Shown piece after piece: positions 52,831 to 61,499 of a stretch of DNA of 64,000 nucleotides (the first letter of the stretch is position 1; every line of letters starts with the position of its first letter). The notes below the pieces were generated by a model. The model did not search any database, was not told where the DNA came from, and saw only the letters and a list, made by a program, of their open reading frames with translations. The stretch spans positions 62,001-126,000 of the forward strand of contig JAFDZA010000010.1 in NCBI GenBank assembly GCA_018267135.1. The letters run 5' to 3'. Both the position numbers and the translations under genes were made by a program. Source of the DNA: Bacteroidota bacterium (GTDB lineage: Bacteria > Bacteroidota > Bacteroidia > Cytophagales > Cyclobacteriaceae).

Positions 52831-54861
52831 ATGCGCCACGGGTTTCTTTTTAGTTGTTTGTTTTTTGGGAGTCTGTGGATGCCGGCTCAAAATGCCACCC
52901 GTCTGCAAATTGACCGGGAACGGAATGAATTAAAAACCTCTTTTACCGACTCAAAAACATACGACAAAGCCCGTAGTTTTATCCGCAGAGACAGTACCTA
53001 CTATGTGGGCTATATGCTGGAAGGGGCTTTTCTTTTTTTTCGGGCTAACGATGAACTCGGCTTCCACAAAGCCATCGGGCCGCTGAAAAAAGCCTGCCAA
53101 AAAATGGAAAACGATTTTGATCCGTTGCTGCGCATGCGCACCAATAATTTTGCCGACTACAGCGCGAACTACCGCTTTCAATCGGATTACGGATTGATTA
53201 CCTATTTCCTTAGCCGTTGCTACCAGAATGTAGAAGATCAGGATCAGGCTATGAACGTATTGCGCCACGTACGCGACCGCAATTTTCAATTAGAGTTTAA
53301 TCTGGATTCGTACAACACCATGGCCTGGCTCTACCACCGCAACCGGATGTACACCTCTAAACGATTTTCATTTCTGAAAAATACCGTAAATGAAAATGTG
53401 CGCGCGGCCAACCAGTGTCTGGATTCGGCTCTGCGCAAACTCCAGATTGATATGCCCTTAAATAATGGCTTGTTTGATCCGCGTTACCTCAACCGGCAAT
53501 ACCTGAGTACCTACCACTACAAAGCCATGATATACGATTACCTGCTCAATATTGATTCGGCCGGGTATTACTACGATGTGCTAATCCAAAACAATCAATA
53601 TTCCAGTAACAACTATGCCGAATTTAAACTGGCGATGGGCGAGTTTGAAGAAGCTGATTTATTTTTTAAAGAAGCAGCCGAACGCGAACAAAGTATTGAA
53701 AAGAATACCAAAGAATATTATTACATGCGCGGCACGCTCAATATTTACCGCGGCCATCCTGAGCAAGCCGATACCCTGCTGAATAAAGTCATTCTGGAAC
53801 AGGGCAGCACGCCCGGCTATGGCTGGCACAGCATCGGGCTGGCACGGGCGCTTCACTATGAAGGGTTGACGGCCGAAAGCCAGGAGCGCACCAACAAAGC
53901 GAGTCGCTTTCAGGAGTTGCACATCGGCACTACGTGGGGGCAGGAGCAATATAACCTGGCGGTAGCAGCCCTGCATTACCTCAACCAATTGCAATTCAAA
54001 AAAGAATATTGGTTTGAACACAACGAATGGTACTTCTGGTTTAATCCGGCTAATTGGTATCGCTGGCTAAAGTACACGCTGGAGATACGTCATCAAAAAA
54101 TGTTGCTGGTATCGCTGGTGGCCGAAAACCCCGAACGCGATCAGGTAATCTATACCCTGTTCTCGCCCGAAAACCTGATGACGTTTGATGAGGTATGGTC
54201 GGTGATGGAAGGATTCGGCAACGATTATTTTATCGGCCTTTATAAAAAACGGCTGACCACCGACAAACGGCCTCGTCTGAAAAAATATTTTAAGTATGTG
54301 CTCGGCAAATTATATCTGGCCGAAGGAAAAGAAGGTGAAGCCATCTCGTATTTAGAGCAGGTGCTGAACGATCCGGATACCGCTGATCCTTACCAAACAC
54401 TGCTGCGGGCACGCACCTATGAAGCTTTGGCGTTAGCCACCGGAGGCACAAAACGGGAAACTAATATCAGGCAACTGTACCTCACCTATCCGCAACTGGT
54501 TCCATTTTCCGGTTTAAAAATGAAAATGCAATTAGATGTTGATAACCCAATGCCGGAAGCCTATCGCCCCATTCTTAATCAACTAAAAAACACTCATATT
54601 GATTTCGGCACCAGCACCGATTTGCCGGCTGTGCGCTTATCCTTTACCCCGCGCGGGGAAGCGCTGGATATTCATTACTCTGTTACAGTCGGGGGGAACC
54701 CCTTTCAGCAGGGAGTTTTCCGGGTAGAGAAAACTGAATTTAATTCAGCTGGCTTGTTGCTGGCATACCATCTTTTTGGTATTCCGAAAACCAAAATAGG
54801 AGAGTGGGTGCCTGTTGCCCCGGCTGTTGCTGAAAAAGAAAAGGACAAGCGGCCGGTATAA
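52831..54861 (+). CDS. Secreted TPR protein of the MoxR cluster
   Basis: A 676-residue exported protein (signal peptide to about residue 20, WMPAQN). The body is helical, with loosely TPR-like units (LITYFLSRCYQNVEDQDQAMNVLRH, FKLAMGEFEEADLFFKEAAERE, YVLGKLYLAEGKEGEAISYLEQVL). The last 100 residues appear beta-rich. I do not recognise a closer family name. It begins 1 bp after the MoxR gene, so it probably works with the DUF58, transglutaminase and MoxR proteins as a periplasmic scaffold. That link rests on gene order alone. Confidence 0.72.
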   Translation: MRHGFLFSCLFFGSLWMPAQNATRLQIDRERNELKTSFTDSKTYDKARSFIRRDSTYYVGYMLEGAFLFFRANDELGFHKAIGPLKKACQKMENDFDPLLRMRTNNFADYSANYRFQSDYGLITYFLSRCYQNVEDQDQAMNVLRHVRDRNFQLEFNLDSYNTMAWLYHRNRMYTSKRFSFLKNTVNENVRAANQCLDSALRKLQIDMPLNNGLFDPRYLNRQYLSTYHYKAMIYDYLLNIDSAGYYYDVLIQNNQYSSNNYAEFKLAMGEFEEADLFFKEAAEREQSIEKNTKEYYYMRGTLNIYRGHPEQADTLLNKVILEQGSTPGYGWHSIGLARALHYEGLTAESQERTNKASRFQELHIGTTWGQEQYNLAVAALHYLNQLQFKKEYWFEHNEWYFWFNPANWYRWLKYTLEIRHQKMLLVSLVAENPERDQVIYTLFSPENLMTFDEVWSVMEGFGNDYFIGLYKKRLTTDKRPRLKKYFKYVLGKLYLAEGKEGEAISYLEQVLNDPDTADPYQTLLRARTYEALALATGGTKRETNIRQLYLTYPQLVPFSGLKMKMQLDVDNPMPEAYRPILNQLKNTHIDFGTSTDLPAVRLSFTPRGEALDIHYSVTVGGNPFQQGVFRVEKTEFNSAGLLLAYHLFGIPKTKIGEWVPVAPAVAEKEKDKRPV

Positions 54862-54878
54862 TTTTTTTGTTTGGCGTG

Positions 54879-55676
54879 CTATCCAAATAACCTTAACTGC
54901 TCCATTTCATCTTCTCCAATTTTAAATAAGTCGGTTTCCTTTTTTCGGGAGGCAATAATAATTTTTATTTCTTTGGCATAAGGCGCAAACAACGATTGCA
55001 CCATTTCTTCACGGTTGTTATGGCGCGACAAATGCGATAAAAACAGATGACTCATAAACGAAGGCCGGTGATCTACAAACAATTTCAAGGCCTGTTTGTT
55101 TGATAAGTGACCGTAGTTGCCTCGTACTCTATCCTTCAAAGCCGGAGAATACCAACCCCTCTCCAGCATATCCTCATCGTAGTTGCTTTCTAAAAAAGCA
55201 GCATGGCACTGCTTGAAATAACGAATGGTGTGGTGGCATGGTTTACCTAAATCGGTAAACACTCCTACCCTTACACAGCCATTGGTTACCATAACATTAT
55301 GGGCATCTAAGGCATCGTGCTGTTTGGGCGAGCAGATGACTGAAAGTTGGTCGAATTTAATTTCTATTTCCGGTTCATAGATTCGTATCAGTTTCTCGTC
55401 TATCCCAAAATCAAAATGCGGACGGGTGCCGGCCGAAATGTAAACGGGAATTTGGTGTTTATGCGATACCCCCGCAGCTCCCACTACATGGTCGTTATGT
55501 TCGTGCGTAAGAAAAATTGCTTTTACTTTTTCTATAGAAAGAGCCAGGCGCTTAAGTCTGCGCATCACTTCGCGATTAGAAATGCCGCAATCTACCAGCA
55601 CGGCCTCGCGGTGGTTGCCTATATAATAACAATTGCCATTGCTGCCCGAGTTTAAGGATGCGGTAAAAAGCGACAT
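54879..55676 (-). CDS. Metallo-beta-lactamase fold hydrolase, WalJ/YycJ-like
   Basis: A 265-residue MBL-fold protein. The N-terminus TASLNSGSNGNCYYIG and the metal motif THEHNDHVVGA (His58, His60, Asp62, His63) match the YycJ/WalJ group, which acts as a DNA exonuclease linked to replication and repair. A further conserved stretch is VFTDLGKPCHHTI near residue 140, ESNYDEDML near 163 and HLFLSHLSRHNN near 212. It stands alone on the minus strand and diverges from a His-rich secreted protein gene. Confidence 0.88.
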   Translation of the reverse strand: MSLFTASLNSGSNGNCYYIGNHREAVLVDCGISNREVMRRLKRLALSIEKVKAIFLTHEHNDHVVGAAGVSHKHQIPVYISAGTRPHFDFGIDEKLIRIYEPEIEIKFDQLSVICSPKQHDALDAHNVMVTNGCVRVGVFTDLGKPCHHTIRYFKQCHAAFLESNYDEDMLERGWYSPALKDRVRGNYGHLSNKQALKLFVDHRPSFMSHLFLSHLSRHNNREEMVQSLFAPYAKEIKIIIASRKKETDLFKIGEDEMEQLRLFG

Positions 55677-55747
55677 GAAATAAAATTTTTTAAAGTACCG
55701 GAATAAAAACTACATGGCCGTGGTCTAATCAGAAAAAATATAAACAC

Positions 55748-56119
55748 ATGAAAACTACAAGAAGTTGGGGTGTGCTGCTGGGAATAATGCTGGCCGCCAT
55801 CTCGTCTGCCGCCATCGCGCAAAGCCACGGCCGTGGCCATGGGGGGCACGATAATAAAAGGTATAGCTACGACCATTCGGGCAAAAGTTCGCTAGCCAAC
55901 CGGGTGTACCACATTACCGATGCCGACAGCGTGCAGAAAATAAAAATGAAACCGGTGTTGGACAAAACTGCTAAGCGTTTAGAAGCATTGCGTGCCAGCT
56001 ATCAAAAGCAAGAAAAACGTGTAATGGACTCGCTGAGCTCGCAACTCAAACCCATGCTTAAAGAAGATCAGTTAAAGAAACTAAACGACTGGCGCAGTCG
56101 AAAAAGCAGTAAAAACTAA
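55748..56119 (+). CDS. Small secreted His-rich protein, Spy/CpxP-like helical
   Basis: A 123-residue exported protein (signal peptide to AIAQ, residue 25). The mature N-terminus is His/Gly-rich (SHGRGHGGHDNKRYSYDH), which may bind metal. The C-terminal part is a charged helix pair (KRLEALRASYQKQEKRVMDSLSSQLKPMLKEDQLKKLNDW) that resembles the LTxxQ region of Spy/CpxP periplasmic chaperones. The resemblance is by pattern only. A good terminator follows the stop codon by 9 bp, so it is a single-gene unit. Confidence 0.65.
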   Translation: MKTTRSWGVLLGIMLAAISSAAIAQSHGRGHGGHDNKRYSYDHSGKSSLANRVYHITDADSVQKIKMKPVLDKTAKRLEALRASYQKQEKRVMDSLSSQLKPMLKEDQLKKLNDWRSRKSSKN

Positions 56120-56128
56120 GCAACAATT

Positions 56129-56160
56129 AGGCTGCCGACAAAGGGCAGCCTCTTTTTTTT
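56129..56160 (+). terminator. Intrinsic terminator after the His-rich protein gene
   Basis: AGGCTGCC (56129-56136) pairs with GGCAGCCT (56144-56151) over a 7-base loop, followed by eight T (56153-56160). It lies 9 bp after the stop codon of the preceding gene. Between here and 56233 I see no other feature. Confidence 0.88.
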
Positions 56161-56233
56161 ATTGGCTTTTTAAGCTAAGCTATCAACAATTATATTTAAC
56201 TCTAATCGTACTTTAGGAATATACCCTCAGGGT

Positions 56234-56851
56234 TTAAAACTTAAAAAAATACCGTGCAAAGGCATACAAGCCTAACACCAGCAACACCAAACCGGGTATG
56301 GTGCGCACCAGAAAATTACCCTGAATATAGGGTGCTACTTTCCTTGCAAAACGGATTACCAGCGAAAGCAGTGCGAGTGCGCCTACCGAGGTGCCCAGCA
56401 CATAACTATGCAATAGCCCGGGCGTGGAGAGGCTGATCCAGCCCTGGGCTTTAAGATATGCAGTGAAGCCCATCCAATAGGGAATGGCCATGGGGTTAAG
56501 CAAACTCAGAGCCAACCCACGCCTAAAGCCGCTCTCGCTAAATTTTTTGGCAAACCCTGTGGGGGGTTTCGATGGCAGTAAATTAAAAACCCCCAGTGAT
56601 GTCATAACAATGGCGGCAATCAACTGAAAGTTTTGCACCACCATGGGGGAAGAGGAAAGCCAGGATTCAAACTGAACGCCAATCCATGCGTAAGGATATT
56701 CCACAATGGCCACTGCCAGTGCAAAGCGTTTGGCCACTTCTATTTTTTCCTGAAGGGCTAATTGCAAAATGGTTACGTTCAGCGTACCCGGAGGAATGGA
56801 GCCAATGAAACTGAAAAAAAAACCAAGTGAAAAAACAAATAGGTAATACAT
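56234..56851 (-). CDS. LysE family exporter
   Basis: A 205-residue inner-membrane protein with about six membrane segments, of the LysE/RhtB amino acid exporter superfamily. The N-terminus LGFFFSFIGSIPPGTLNVTIL shows the conserved GPPG-like turn of the family in the form SIPPGTLN. The family exports amino acids or similar solutes, and the substrate here is unknown. It starts 2 bp after the stop of the ATP-grasp gene, so it is likely the last gene of a unit with DinB and ATP-grasp. If the ATP-grasp enzyme makes a small peptide-like product, this exporter could move it; that is inference. Confidence 0.82.
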   Translation of the reverse strand: MYYLFVFSLGFFFSFIGSIPPGTLNVTILQLALQEKIEVAKRFALAVAIVEYPYAWIGVQFESWLSSSPMVVQNFQLIAAIVMTSLGVFNLLPSKPPTGFAKKFSESGFRRGLALSLLNPMAIPYWMGFTAYLKAQGWISLSTPGLLHSYVLGTSVGALALLSLVIRFARKVAPYIQGNFLVRTIPGLVLLVLGLYAFARYFFKF

Positions 56852-56853
56852 AG

Positions 56854-57882
56854 TTAGCGTTGCAATGCTTTACATTTTTTATAAATGGATATTCCCTCGC
56901 GAAACGAAAGATAGGGAACTCCGCGCAAATGGTTTTCGCGGCTTATGCGGTAAAGGTTTTTCCAATGCCGGATTAAATCGGCTACGCCTTTCCACAATGA
57001 AGCGTTGGGATGATAGATATGCGAAGGCTCGGCACCACATCCGTTAAGCTCTACAATCTTTACGTTTCCTTTTTCTAATTCTTCTATCGATGCGCACCGC
57101 AGATCATACCGTCCGAAATAAAACCCTGGAATATTTCTGCTGATGCGGTCAAACGATTCGTTCAGCATGGGTGTAATGTACTGATTGGCATTTATAAAAG
57201 CAGTGCCCAAACAATGGTTGCCGATAGAAACAAGTTCTATTTTTTCGCCTTCGGTCAGAACCCGGTCTAATTGGAATTGGTATTTTTTTTTCAGCACTTC
57301 CCATTGCAGTATGGCGCGGCTATTTTCTAAAATTAATTCGCTCAATTTTTTTTTGCCGTCTCCGTAAACACTTAAAAACTCTTTACCGGTAATCGAATTG
57401 ACTACGCCTTTTTCTTCGTTTGGAAACCGCACATAGTACACCCCAAACTCCAGCGGGAGATCAATCCATTGCTGTACGATAAAGGGAATCTTGATTTCCG
57501 AAAGATACTGTTGCGCTTCGTCTGGATTATTAATCTTCCGCACCATCCACCCGCGCTCGCCCAGATCGGGTTTAAATATCAGTGGATAGGCCAGGCCGGC
57601 TTCCAGCAATTGGGTTTCGAGGGTAGTTGTTGAAACCGGTAATTTTATCAGTATGGTTTTCGGCTTCAACGTGTCGGCAATAAGCGACAGCACTTCGTAT
57701 TTTGATTCGCCCATCATACCACCCGATAAAATGCCCGGGTTAGAAGCCGAAAAATAAAAGAAGGAGCGTTCGCGCAGCGAATACCATAGCCACATCAACA
57801 CCAACGGAATATGGATAATGCCAAATGGCCAGTACTCCCAATTAAAAAGTTTGATAAAAAATTTTCGTCCTCTCAATGCCAT
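56854..57882 (-). CDS. ATP-grasp family protein with N-terminal membrane segment
   Basis: A 342-residue protein. Residues 15-35 form a hydrophobic stretch (PFGIIHIPLVLMWLWYSL), so it may sit on the membrane. The ATP-grasp core is visible as LIFKPDLGERGWMVRKI near residue 101, the adenine-contacting FIVQQWIDLPLEFGVYYV near residue 133, and the metal-binding end NVKIVELNGCGAEPSH near residue 276. The family joins a carboxylate to an amine or thiol using ATP, as in D-Ala-D-Ala ligase. The substrate is unknown. It lies 3 bp after the DinB gene and 2 bp before the LysE-like exporter. Confidence 0.8.
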   Translation of the reverse strand: MALRGRKFFIKLFNWEYWPFGIIHIPLVLMWLWYSLRERSFFYFSASNPGILSGGMMGESKYEVLSLIADTLKPKTILIKLPVSTTTLETQLLEAGLAYPLIFKPDLGERGWMVRKINNPDEAQQYLSEIKIPFIVQQWIDLPLEFGVYYVRFPNEEKGVVNSITGKEFLSVYGDGKKKLSELILENSRAILQWEVLKKKYQFQLDRVLTEGEKIELVSIGNHCLGTAFINANQYITPMLNESFDRISRNIPGFYFGRYDLRCASIEELEKGNVKIVELNGCGAEPSHIYHPNASLWKGVADLIRHWKNLYRISRENHLRGVPYLSFREGISIYKKCKALQR

Positions 57883-57885
57883 GAA

Positions 57886-58407
57886 TCAATGCGCCTTTTC
57901 AAAATTTTCTTGGCGGTAACGAAGGGTAGAGGCGGCCACTCCAAAGTCAACCGGTAATATAACATGGGGGGCCACTTCGCGGAAACCGATTTTCATAATG
58001 GCCATGTGGTGCACGGTGTGTTCGATGTTGTAAATAATTTCGCGATAGCTGTTAGTCTGTACCTCGATAGACTCGCTGCCTTCTTCGTCATACGCTATCT
58101 GCAAGGTTAAGGGTTTATCCGTCTGTATGGAGCCGATAAATGTTTTGATCAGCTGAATTGCCTGGAGTGCCCGTTCCGGTCTTCCCTCTATGTTTTTGTC
58201 GTGAGTACGTTTATCATAGTTAATTATGCCTGCCTCAAATCCTTTTTCCAGGCACATAAAAAATTCTAATGTATGGCGCACATGTTGCCCAATGGAGGCT
58301 CCGCTCAGAACTTTTAAAGGGCAGGCAAATTCTTCGGTTGTTAGCGGCTTAACCGAATGGGTAAGTTGGTCTAACAACGTATGGCAGGTAAGAATGAGTT
58401 GGTTCAT
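57886..58407 (-). CDS. DinB-family four-helix protein
   Basis: A 173-residue protein of the DinB/YfiT superfamily. Possible metal ligands are His in SIGQHVRHTLEFF near residue 41 and the His residues in IEHTVHHMAIMKIG near residue 130. Members act as thiol transferases (bacillithiol) or hydrolases. It is cytosolic with no signal peptide. It lies 49 bp after recX and 3 bp before the ATP-grasp gene, so it is part of a minus-strand set. Confidence 0.82.
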   Translation of the reverse strand: MNQLILTCHTLLDQLTHSVKPLTTEEFACPLKVLSGASIGQHVRHTLEFFMCLEKGFEAGIINYDKRTHDKNIEGRPERALQAIQLIKTFIGSIQTDKPLTLQIAYDEEGSESIEVQTNSYREIIYNIEHTVHHMAIMKIGFREVAPHVILPVDFGVAASTLRYRQENFEKAH

Positions 58408-58456
58408 GTTTACTTTTGACTGACTAAGTTAACAAAACTCCCTTTTGTGGCAAGTG

Positions 58457-58981
58457 TTAATCGAACTGGTTTTGCAGGCACGCCCAAACCAGTTCGGGTT
58501 CATATCCTTTACTAATGGCATACCGGGCTACTTTGTTTTTCTTTTTAAACAAGTTGGGCTCGCTTACCGATTTAAAATGTTTTTGCAAGATGGTGTTTAG
58601 TGTTTTTCCATATTCCTGGCGATCAATTTCAGCCAGACCTTTGGCGATGCACCGGGGTGTAAGCCCTCGTCCTTCCAGCTCGCGTTGTATTTTCAGCCGC
58701 CCCCATTTCAACATCCTGAATTTCCCCCCGGCAAAAGCTTTCGCAAACCGTTCTTCGTTTAAAAATCCTTCAGTGATCAACTGCGAAAGAAGCGCATCGA
58801 CTTGGGTTGAATAAAGACCGTATTCAAATAATTTGTTTTTTACTTCCCGATGAGATCGCTCCTGGTACGCGCAATAACGATAAATTTTAGACAGCGCAAC
58901 CGAAGGAGATGATCGGTTAACTTTAGAATTTGTAAATGAAGTATAGGGTTTGTCCTCTCGTTTCATTTTCAAATTTGCCAA
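58457..58981 (-). CDS. recX: RecX regulatory protein
   Basis: A 174-residue protein of the RecX family, which restrains RecA filaments. The helical repeats typical of RecX are visible: YCAYQERSHREVKNKLFEYGL, LITEGFLNEERFAKAFAGGKFRMLKWGRLKI and RELEGRGLTPRCIAKGL. The N-terminal 25 residues are an extra, poorly conserved basic tail; Met6 is an alternative start. recA is not in this window. The gene starts 1 bp after the YcxB-like gene on the same strand. Confidence 0.9.
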   Translation of the reverse strand: MANLKMKREDKPYTSFTNSKVNRSSPSVALSKIYRYCAYQERSHREVKNKLFEYGLYSTQVDALLSQLITEGFLNEERFAKAFAGGKFRMLKWGRLKIQRELEGRGLTPRCIAKGLAEIDRQEYGKTLNTILQKHFKSVSEPNLFKKKNKVARYAISKGYEPELVWACLQNQFD

Positions 58982-58982
58982 A

Positions 58983-59456
58983 TCATTTTATCAGCCCTTT
59001 GGTTTTTAAGATGCTCGTTACAAATTTCCGCTCGTTGTCGGTATTAAAAATTTTGTAAGGCCAATAGATCAGTTGGGCTTTGTTCAGGAAAAGAGCAAAA
59101 TAATCTTTGCCCACATACGCCCGTTTAATTTGATCCCACTTCATAGGCATACCCTCGCGGGTGTTGAGTTTCATCAGAATCTGCTGGCTGTTAATTTCGT
59201 ACGAAAACCGTTCGAACAGCATTTTACCTTGTTCCAACTGGGTAACGCCATAAAACTGAATCCACCAAAACAACAAATAAAGCAAGGTGCCCAGTCCGGC
59301 TCCAAAAAACCACCAGCCGCTGGGAATCCATACATAGCCCAGGCAAATGGCTACCACAATCAGCGACACCCACCACTGCTGTTTTAGCACGCTTATAAAA
59401 GCCGTGCGGATGTAGGTTTTCTTTTCTAAGCGGTAATTTTTGGTTTTTACGATCAT
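58983..59456 (-). CDS. YcxB-like membrane protein
   Basis: A protein of about 157 residues with two membrane segments (about 25-45 WWVSLIVVAICLGYVW and 48-68 WWFFGAGLGTLLYLLFW) and a C-terminal cytosolic beta domain of the YcxB type (FSYEINSQQILMKLNTREGMPMKWDQIKRAYVGKDYFALFL). The Met at 59456 is preferred: a longer frame starts at 59477, but there a promoter -7 box (59475-59482) overlaps the start. Function of YcxB-like proteins is unknown. It is followed closely by recX. Confidence 0.75.
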   Translation of the reverse strand: MIVKTKNYRLEKKTYIRTAFISVLKQQWWVSLIVVAICLGYVWIPSGWWFFGAGLGTLLYLLFWWIQFYGVTQLEQGKMLFERFSYEINSQQILMKLNTREGMPMKWDQIKRAYVGKDYFALFLNKAQLIYWPYKIFNTDNERKFVTSILKTKGLIK

Positions 59457-59474
59457 AACAGGAAATAAAGACCG

Positions 59475-59482
59475 CAAAAATA
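59475..59482 (-). promoter_or_regulatory. Putative -7 box for the YcxB-recX set
   Basis: On the minus strand TATTTTTG matches TAnnTTTG exactly. No clear TTG is seen 19 bp upstream. It lies 18 bases before the ATG at 59456 and overlaps the alternative start at 59477, which argues for the shorter protein. Confidence 0.4.
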
Positions 59483-59515
59483 ATTTCTTTCCTGATTATA
59501 ACCGTACTCCGTTCC

Positions 59516-60388
59516 TTAAATGATTTTATAATTTTTATACTCCCCTATGCGGTAGCCGGTAAAAAAATAAATAAACCGTTTTATTTTTTCTTTAAGCGAG
59601 TATTTTTTAATGGAGATATCATGATCGAATTTCCAGTTTTTTTGCTCAATCCGGGCCTGTAAAACCTGCGGATGGGTGCCCTTAAAAAGCGCAAGCGCAT
59701 CTACGTTGCCGTAATCAAACGCTTCGCCACGAAGGATGTTGTTTTGAATCCATTCCTCTTCAAAATAAAACTGAGCCCAGCCGTGCCGCTTGGCTTGCAT
59801 GGTGCGCGGGTCTTTTACCCAGCCATAGTGGTAGATGCAGGCATCAATCAACTTTACCTGCAATTTTTCATTGGGTTTTTTGCGAAAGCCCTGGGCGTCT
59901 TTGTACGAAAAAATATTTTTGTTGTTCCGAACAATACGTATTTCGCGCCTGTACCACCGCCACGATTCGCCCACGTAATCGTACGATCCGTAAAAATGTT
60001 GGTAGTTAAACAGCAGCCCATCCACCGCAAAATCATTTTTATATTTTCCCATGGCTTCGCGTATGGTGCCGTGGTATTTTTCGTGCACAGCCTCATCGGC
60101 CTGAATGTAAAAAGCCCAGTCGCTGTCGGGCGAGATGGCCTGAAAGGCTTTGTCTGTTTCCAGGGCAAAGGTGCGGCCGCCTTCGCGCAGGTTGTCGTCC
60201 CACACGGTGTGTATAATTTTTATTTTGGGCGAATTGATTTTCTGCACGAGTTCTTCGGTGGCATCATCGGAGCGGCCAATGGCAATAACAAACTCATCGC
60301 ACAAAGGCAGGATGGAGTTAACGGCCTCTACAATGGGGTAATCATACTGAACTGCATTGCGCACAATGGTAAAGCCGCTTACTTTCAT
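59516..60388 (-). CDS. Glycosyltransferase family 2-like protein
   Basis: A protein of about 290 residues with a GT-A-like N-terminus (VSGFTIVRNAVQYDYPIVEAV), the nucleotide-binding stretch and an acidic motif DWAFYIQADEAVHEKYH near residue 97, where the metal-binding DxD is present as QADE. A central part has WRWYRREIRIVRNN and the C-terminus holds basic helices. The start at 60388 removes 11 unconserved residues. It would add a sugar to a glycan or lipid; the acceptor is unknown. It lies next to the polysaccharide cluster, although on the minus strand. Confidence 0.82.
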   Translation of the reverse strand: MKVSGFTIVRNAVQYDYPIVEAVNSILPLCDEFVIAIGRSDDATEELVQKINSPKIKIIHTVWDDNLREGGRTFALETDKAFQAISPDSDWAFYIQADEAVHEKYHGTIREAMGKYKNDFAVDGLLFNYQHFYGSYDYVGESWRWYRREIRIVRNNKNIFSYKDAQGFRKKPNEKLQVKLIDACIYHYGWVKDPRTMQAKRHGWAQFYFEEEWIQNNILRGEAFDYGNVDALALFKGTHPQVLQARIEQKNWKFDHDISIKKYSLKEKIKRFIYFFTGYRIGEYKNYKII

Positions 60389-60410
60389 AGGAAGAAACTG
60401 TGGGTAAATT

Positions 60411-61445
60411 CTAATGAACAAAAACTTGATTTCCTATTAGTGAAACAATATCATCACCATCAACTCCATTAAAATTTTCTACAAAATTATAGCTGTATTT
60501 TCTAAAATTAGATCCCCCATCGCTCCCCCATAAATTCTGAGTATTATTCGTAATCATTCCCCATGTAGAAATACCGCTCCACTCTCTAACAATAATTGTA
60601 CTCCCTATGGCTGTAATTATTTCTCCTTTTCCATTGCCGTTTGTGTCCCCTGTCCATGTGTATCCTATAGCGCCCCATTGATTTGTGGTATTGTGAGACA
60701 AATTACTAAATCCGCTACCTGTCGATTGTTTAATCAAAATCTGACCACCGTTCAAAGAAATGGCATCACAATAGCCATCTCCATTATAATCTGTGGCATA
60801 CGTCCATCCGCTTCCTCCAAAAATACCGTCAGTTATCCAAGTTAGGTTTTGAAAAGCATTGCCGGTTGATAATTTCATGTAGGCATTAGTCCCACTAAAT
60901 GAGGCGATATCATCTTTACCATCGTGGTTAAAGTCACCTACTACTGTATAGCCTCCAGCTCCCCATTGGTTTGAAACAGTCCAAGCTCCATAGCTAAATC
61001 CTCCATTTTGGTTATTAATTTTCATATAGGCTGTACCCGCAATGGCAGAAGCAATATCGCTAAATCCGTCCCCGTTAAAATCTCCAACCCAAGTATATCC
61101 GGCTTGACTACTAAATATACCATCCGTTTGCCATGTCTGGCTTAAATAGCTGGATGCGTTTTCGCCTTGAGACAATTTTACATAGGCCTGTGTTCCATTA
61201 ATAGAAATAACGTCCCATAGCTTATCACCATTAAAGTCACCCTTAAATGTCCATTGTGCTGCCGCCCATTGGTTGCTTACATTGTAATACCTTCCAACCC
61301 CAAGTCTAGTATCCGTAGCACTTTTAGAAAAATCTGGGAAGGCAACACCCTGCGGCTGGTTACTTACAACTTTACTCTCATCTTCTTTGGCGCAGGATAA
61401 CATAAGTAAAGAAACAATTACAATTAATAATTTAATTAACTTCAT
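60411..61445 (-). CDS. VCBS/FG-GAP repeat lipoprotein
   Basis: A 344-residue predicted lipoprotein (lipobox LSC, Cys18) made of repeats of about 48-52 residues. Calcium-binding loops of the DxNxDGxxD type are at about residues 70, 122, 171, 219 and 267 (DFNGDGFSD, DFNHDGKDD, DYNGDGYCD), together with recurring SNQWGA-type stretches. This matches VCBS/FG-GAP beta-propeller proteins. A sixth, degenerate unit ends the protein. The gene is more AT-rich than its neighbours and sits between glycosyltransferase genes. It is likely surface-exposed and may bind glycans; this is inferred from the fold. A -7 box lies 41 bp upstream. Confidence 0.85.
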   Translation of the reverse strand: MKLIKLLIVIVSLLMLSCAKEDESKVVSNQPQGVAFPDFSKSATDTRLGVGRYYNVSNQWAAAQWTFKGDFNGDKLWDVISINGTQAYVKLSQGENASSYLSQTWQTDGIFSSQAGYTWVGDFNGDGFSDIASAIAGTAYMKINNQNGGFSYGAWTVSNQWGAGGYTVVGDFNHDGKDDIASFSGTNAYMKLSTGNAFQNLTWITDGIFGGSGWTYATDYNGDGYCDAISLNGGQILIKQSTGSGFSNLSHNTTNQWGAIGYTWTGDTNGNGKGEIITAIGSTIIVREWSGISTWGMITNNTQNLWGSDGGSNFRKYSYNFVENFNGVDGDDIVSLIGNQVFVH

Positions 61446-61485
61446 AAATTATTCGGTTAAGTATATGATTTTAATGATGTTATAC

Positions 61486-61493
61486 AAAAATAG
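61486..61493 (-). promoter_or_regulatory. Putative -7 box of the VCBS lipoprotein gene
   Basis: On the minus strand TATTTTTG matches TAnnTTTG. No TTG box at the expected distance. The region is AT-rich, so chance matches are possible. Confidence 0.35.
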
Positions 61494-61499
61494 TTAATA

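Noticed and set aside
59672..60472. Open frame of 266 codons on the plus strand opposite the glycosyltransferase gene
   Set aside because: It is the antisense of a clear GT2-like gene. The sequence has no family features, is rich in Val/Phe/His as expected from an antisense frame, and also runs into the VCBS gene.
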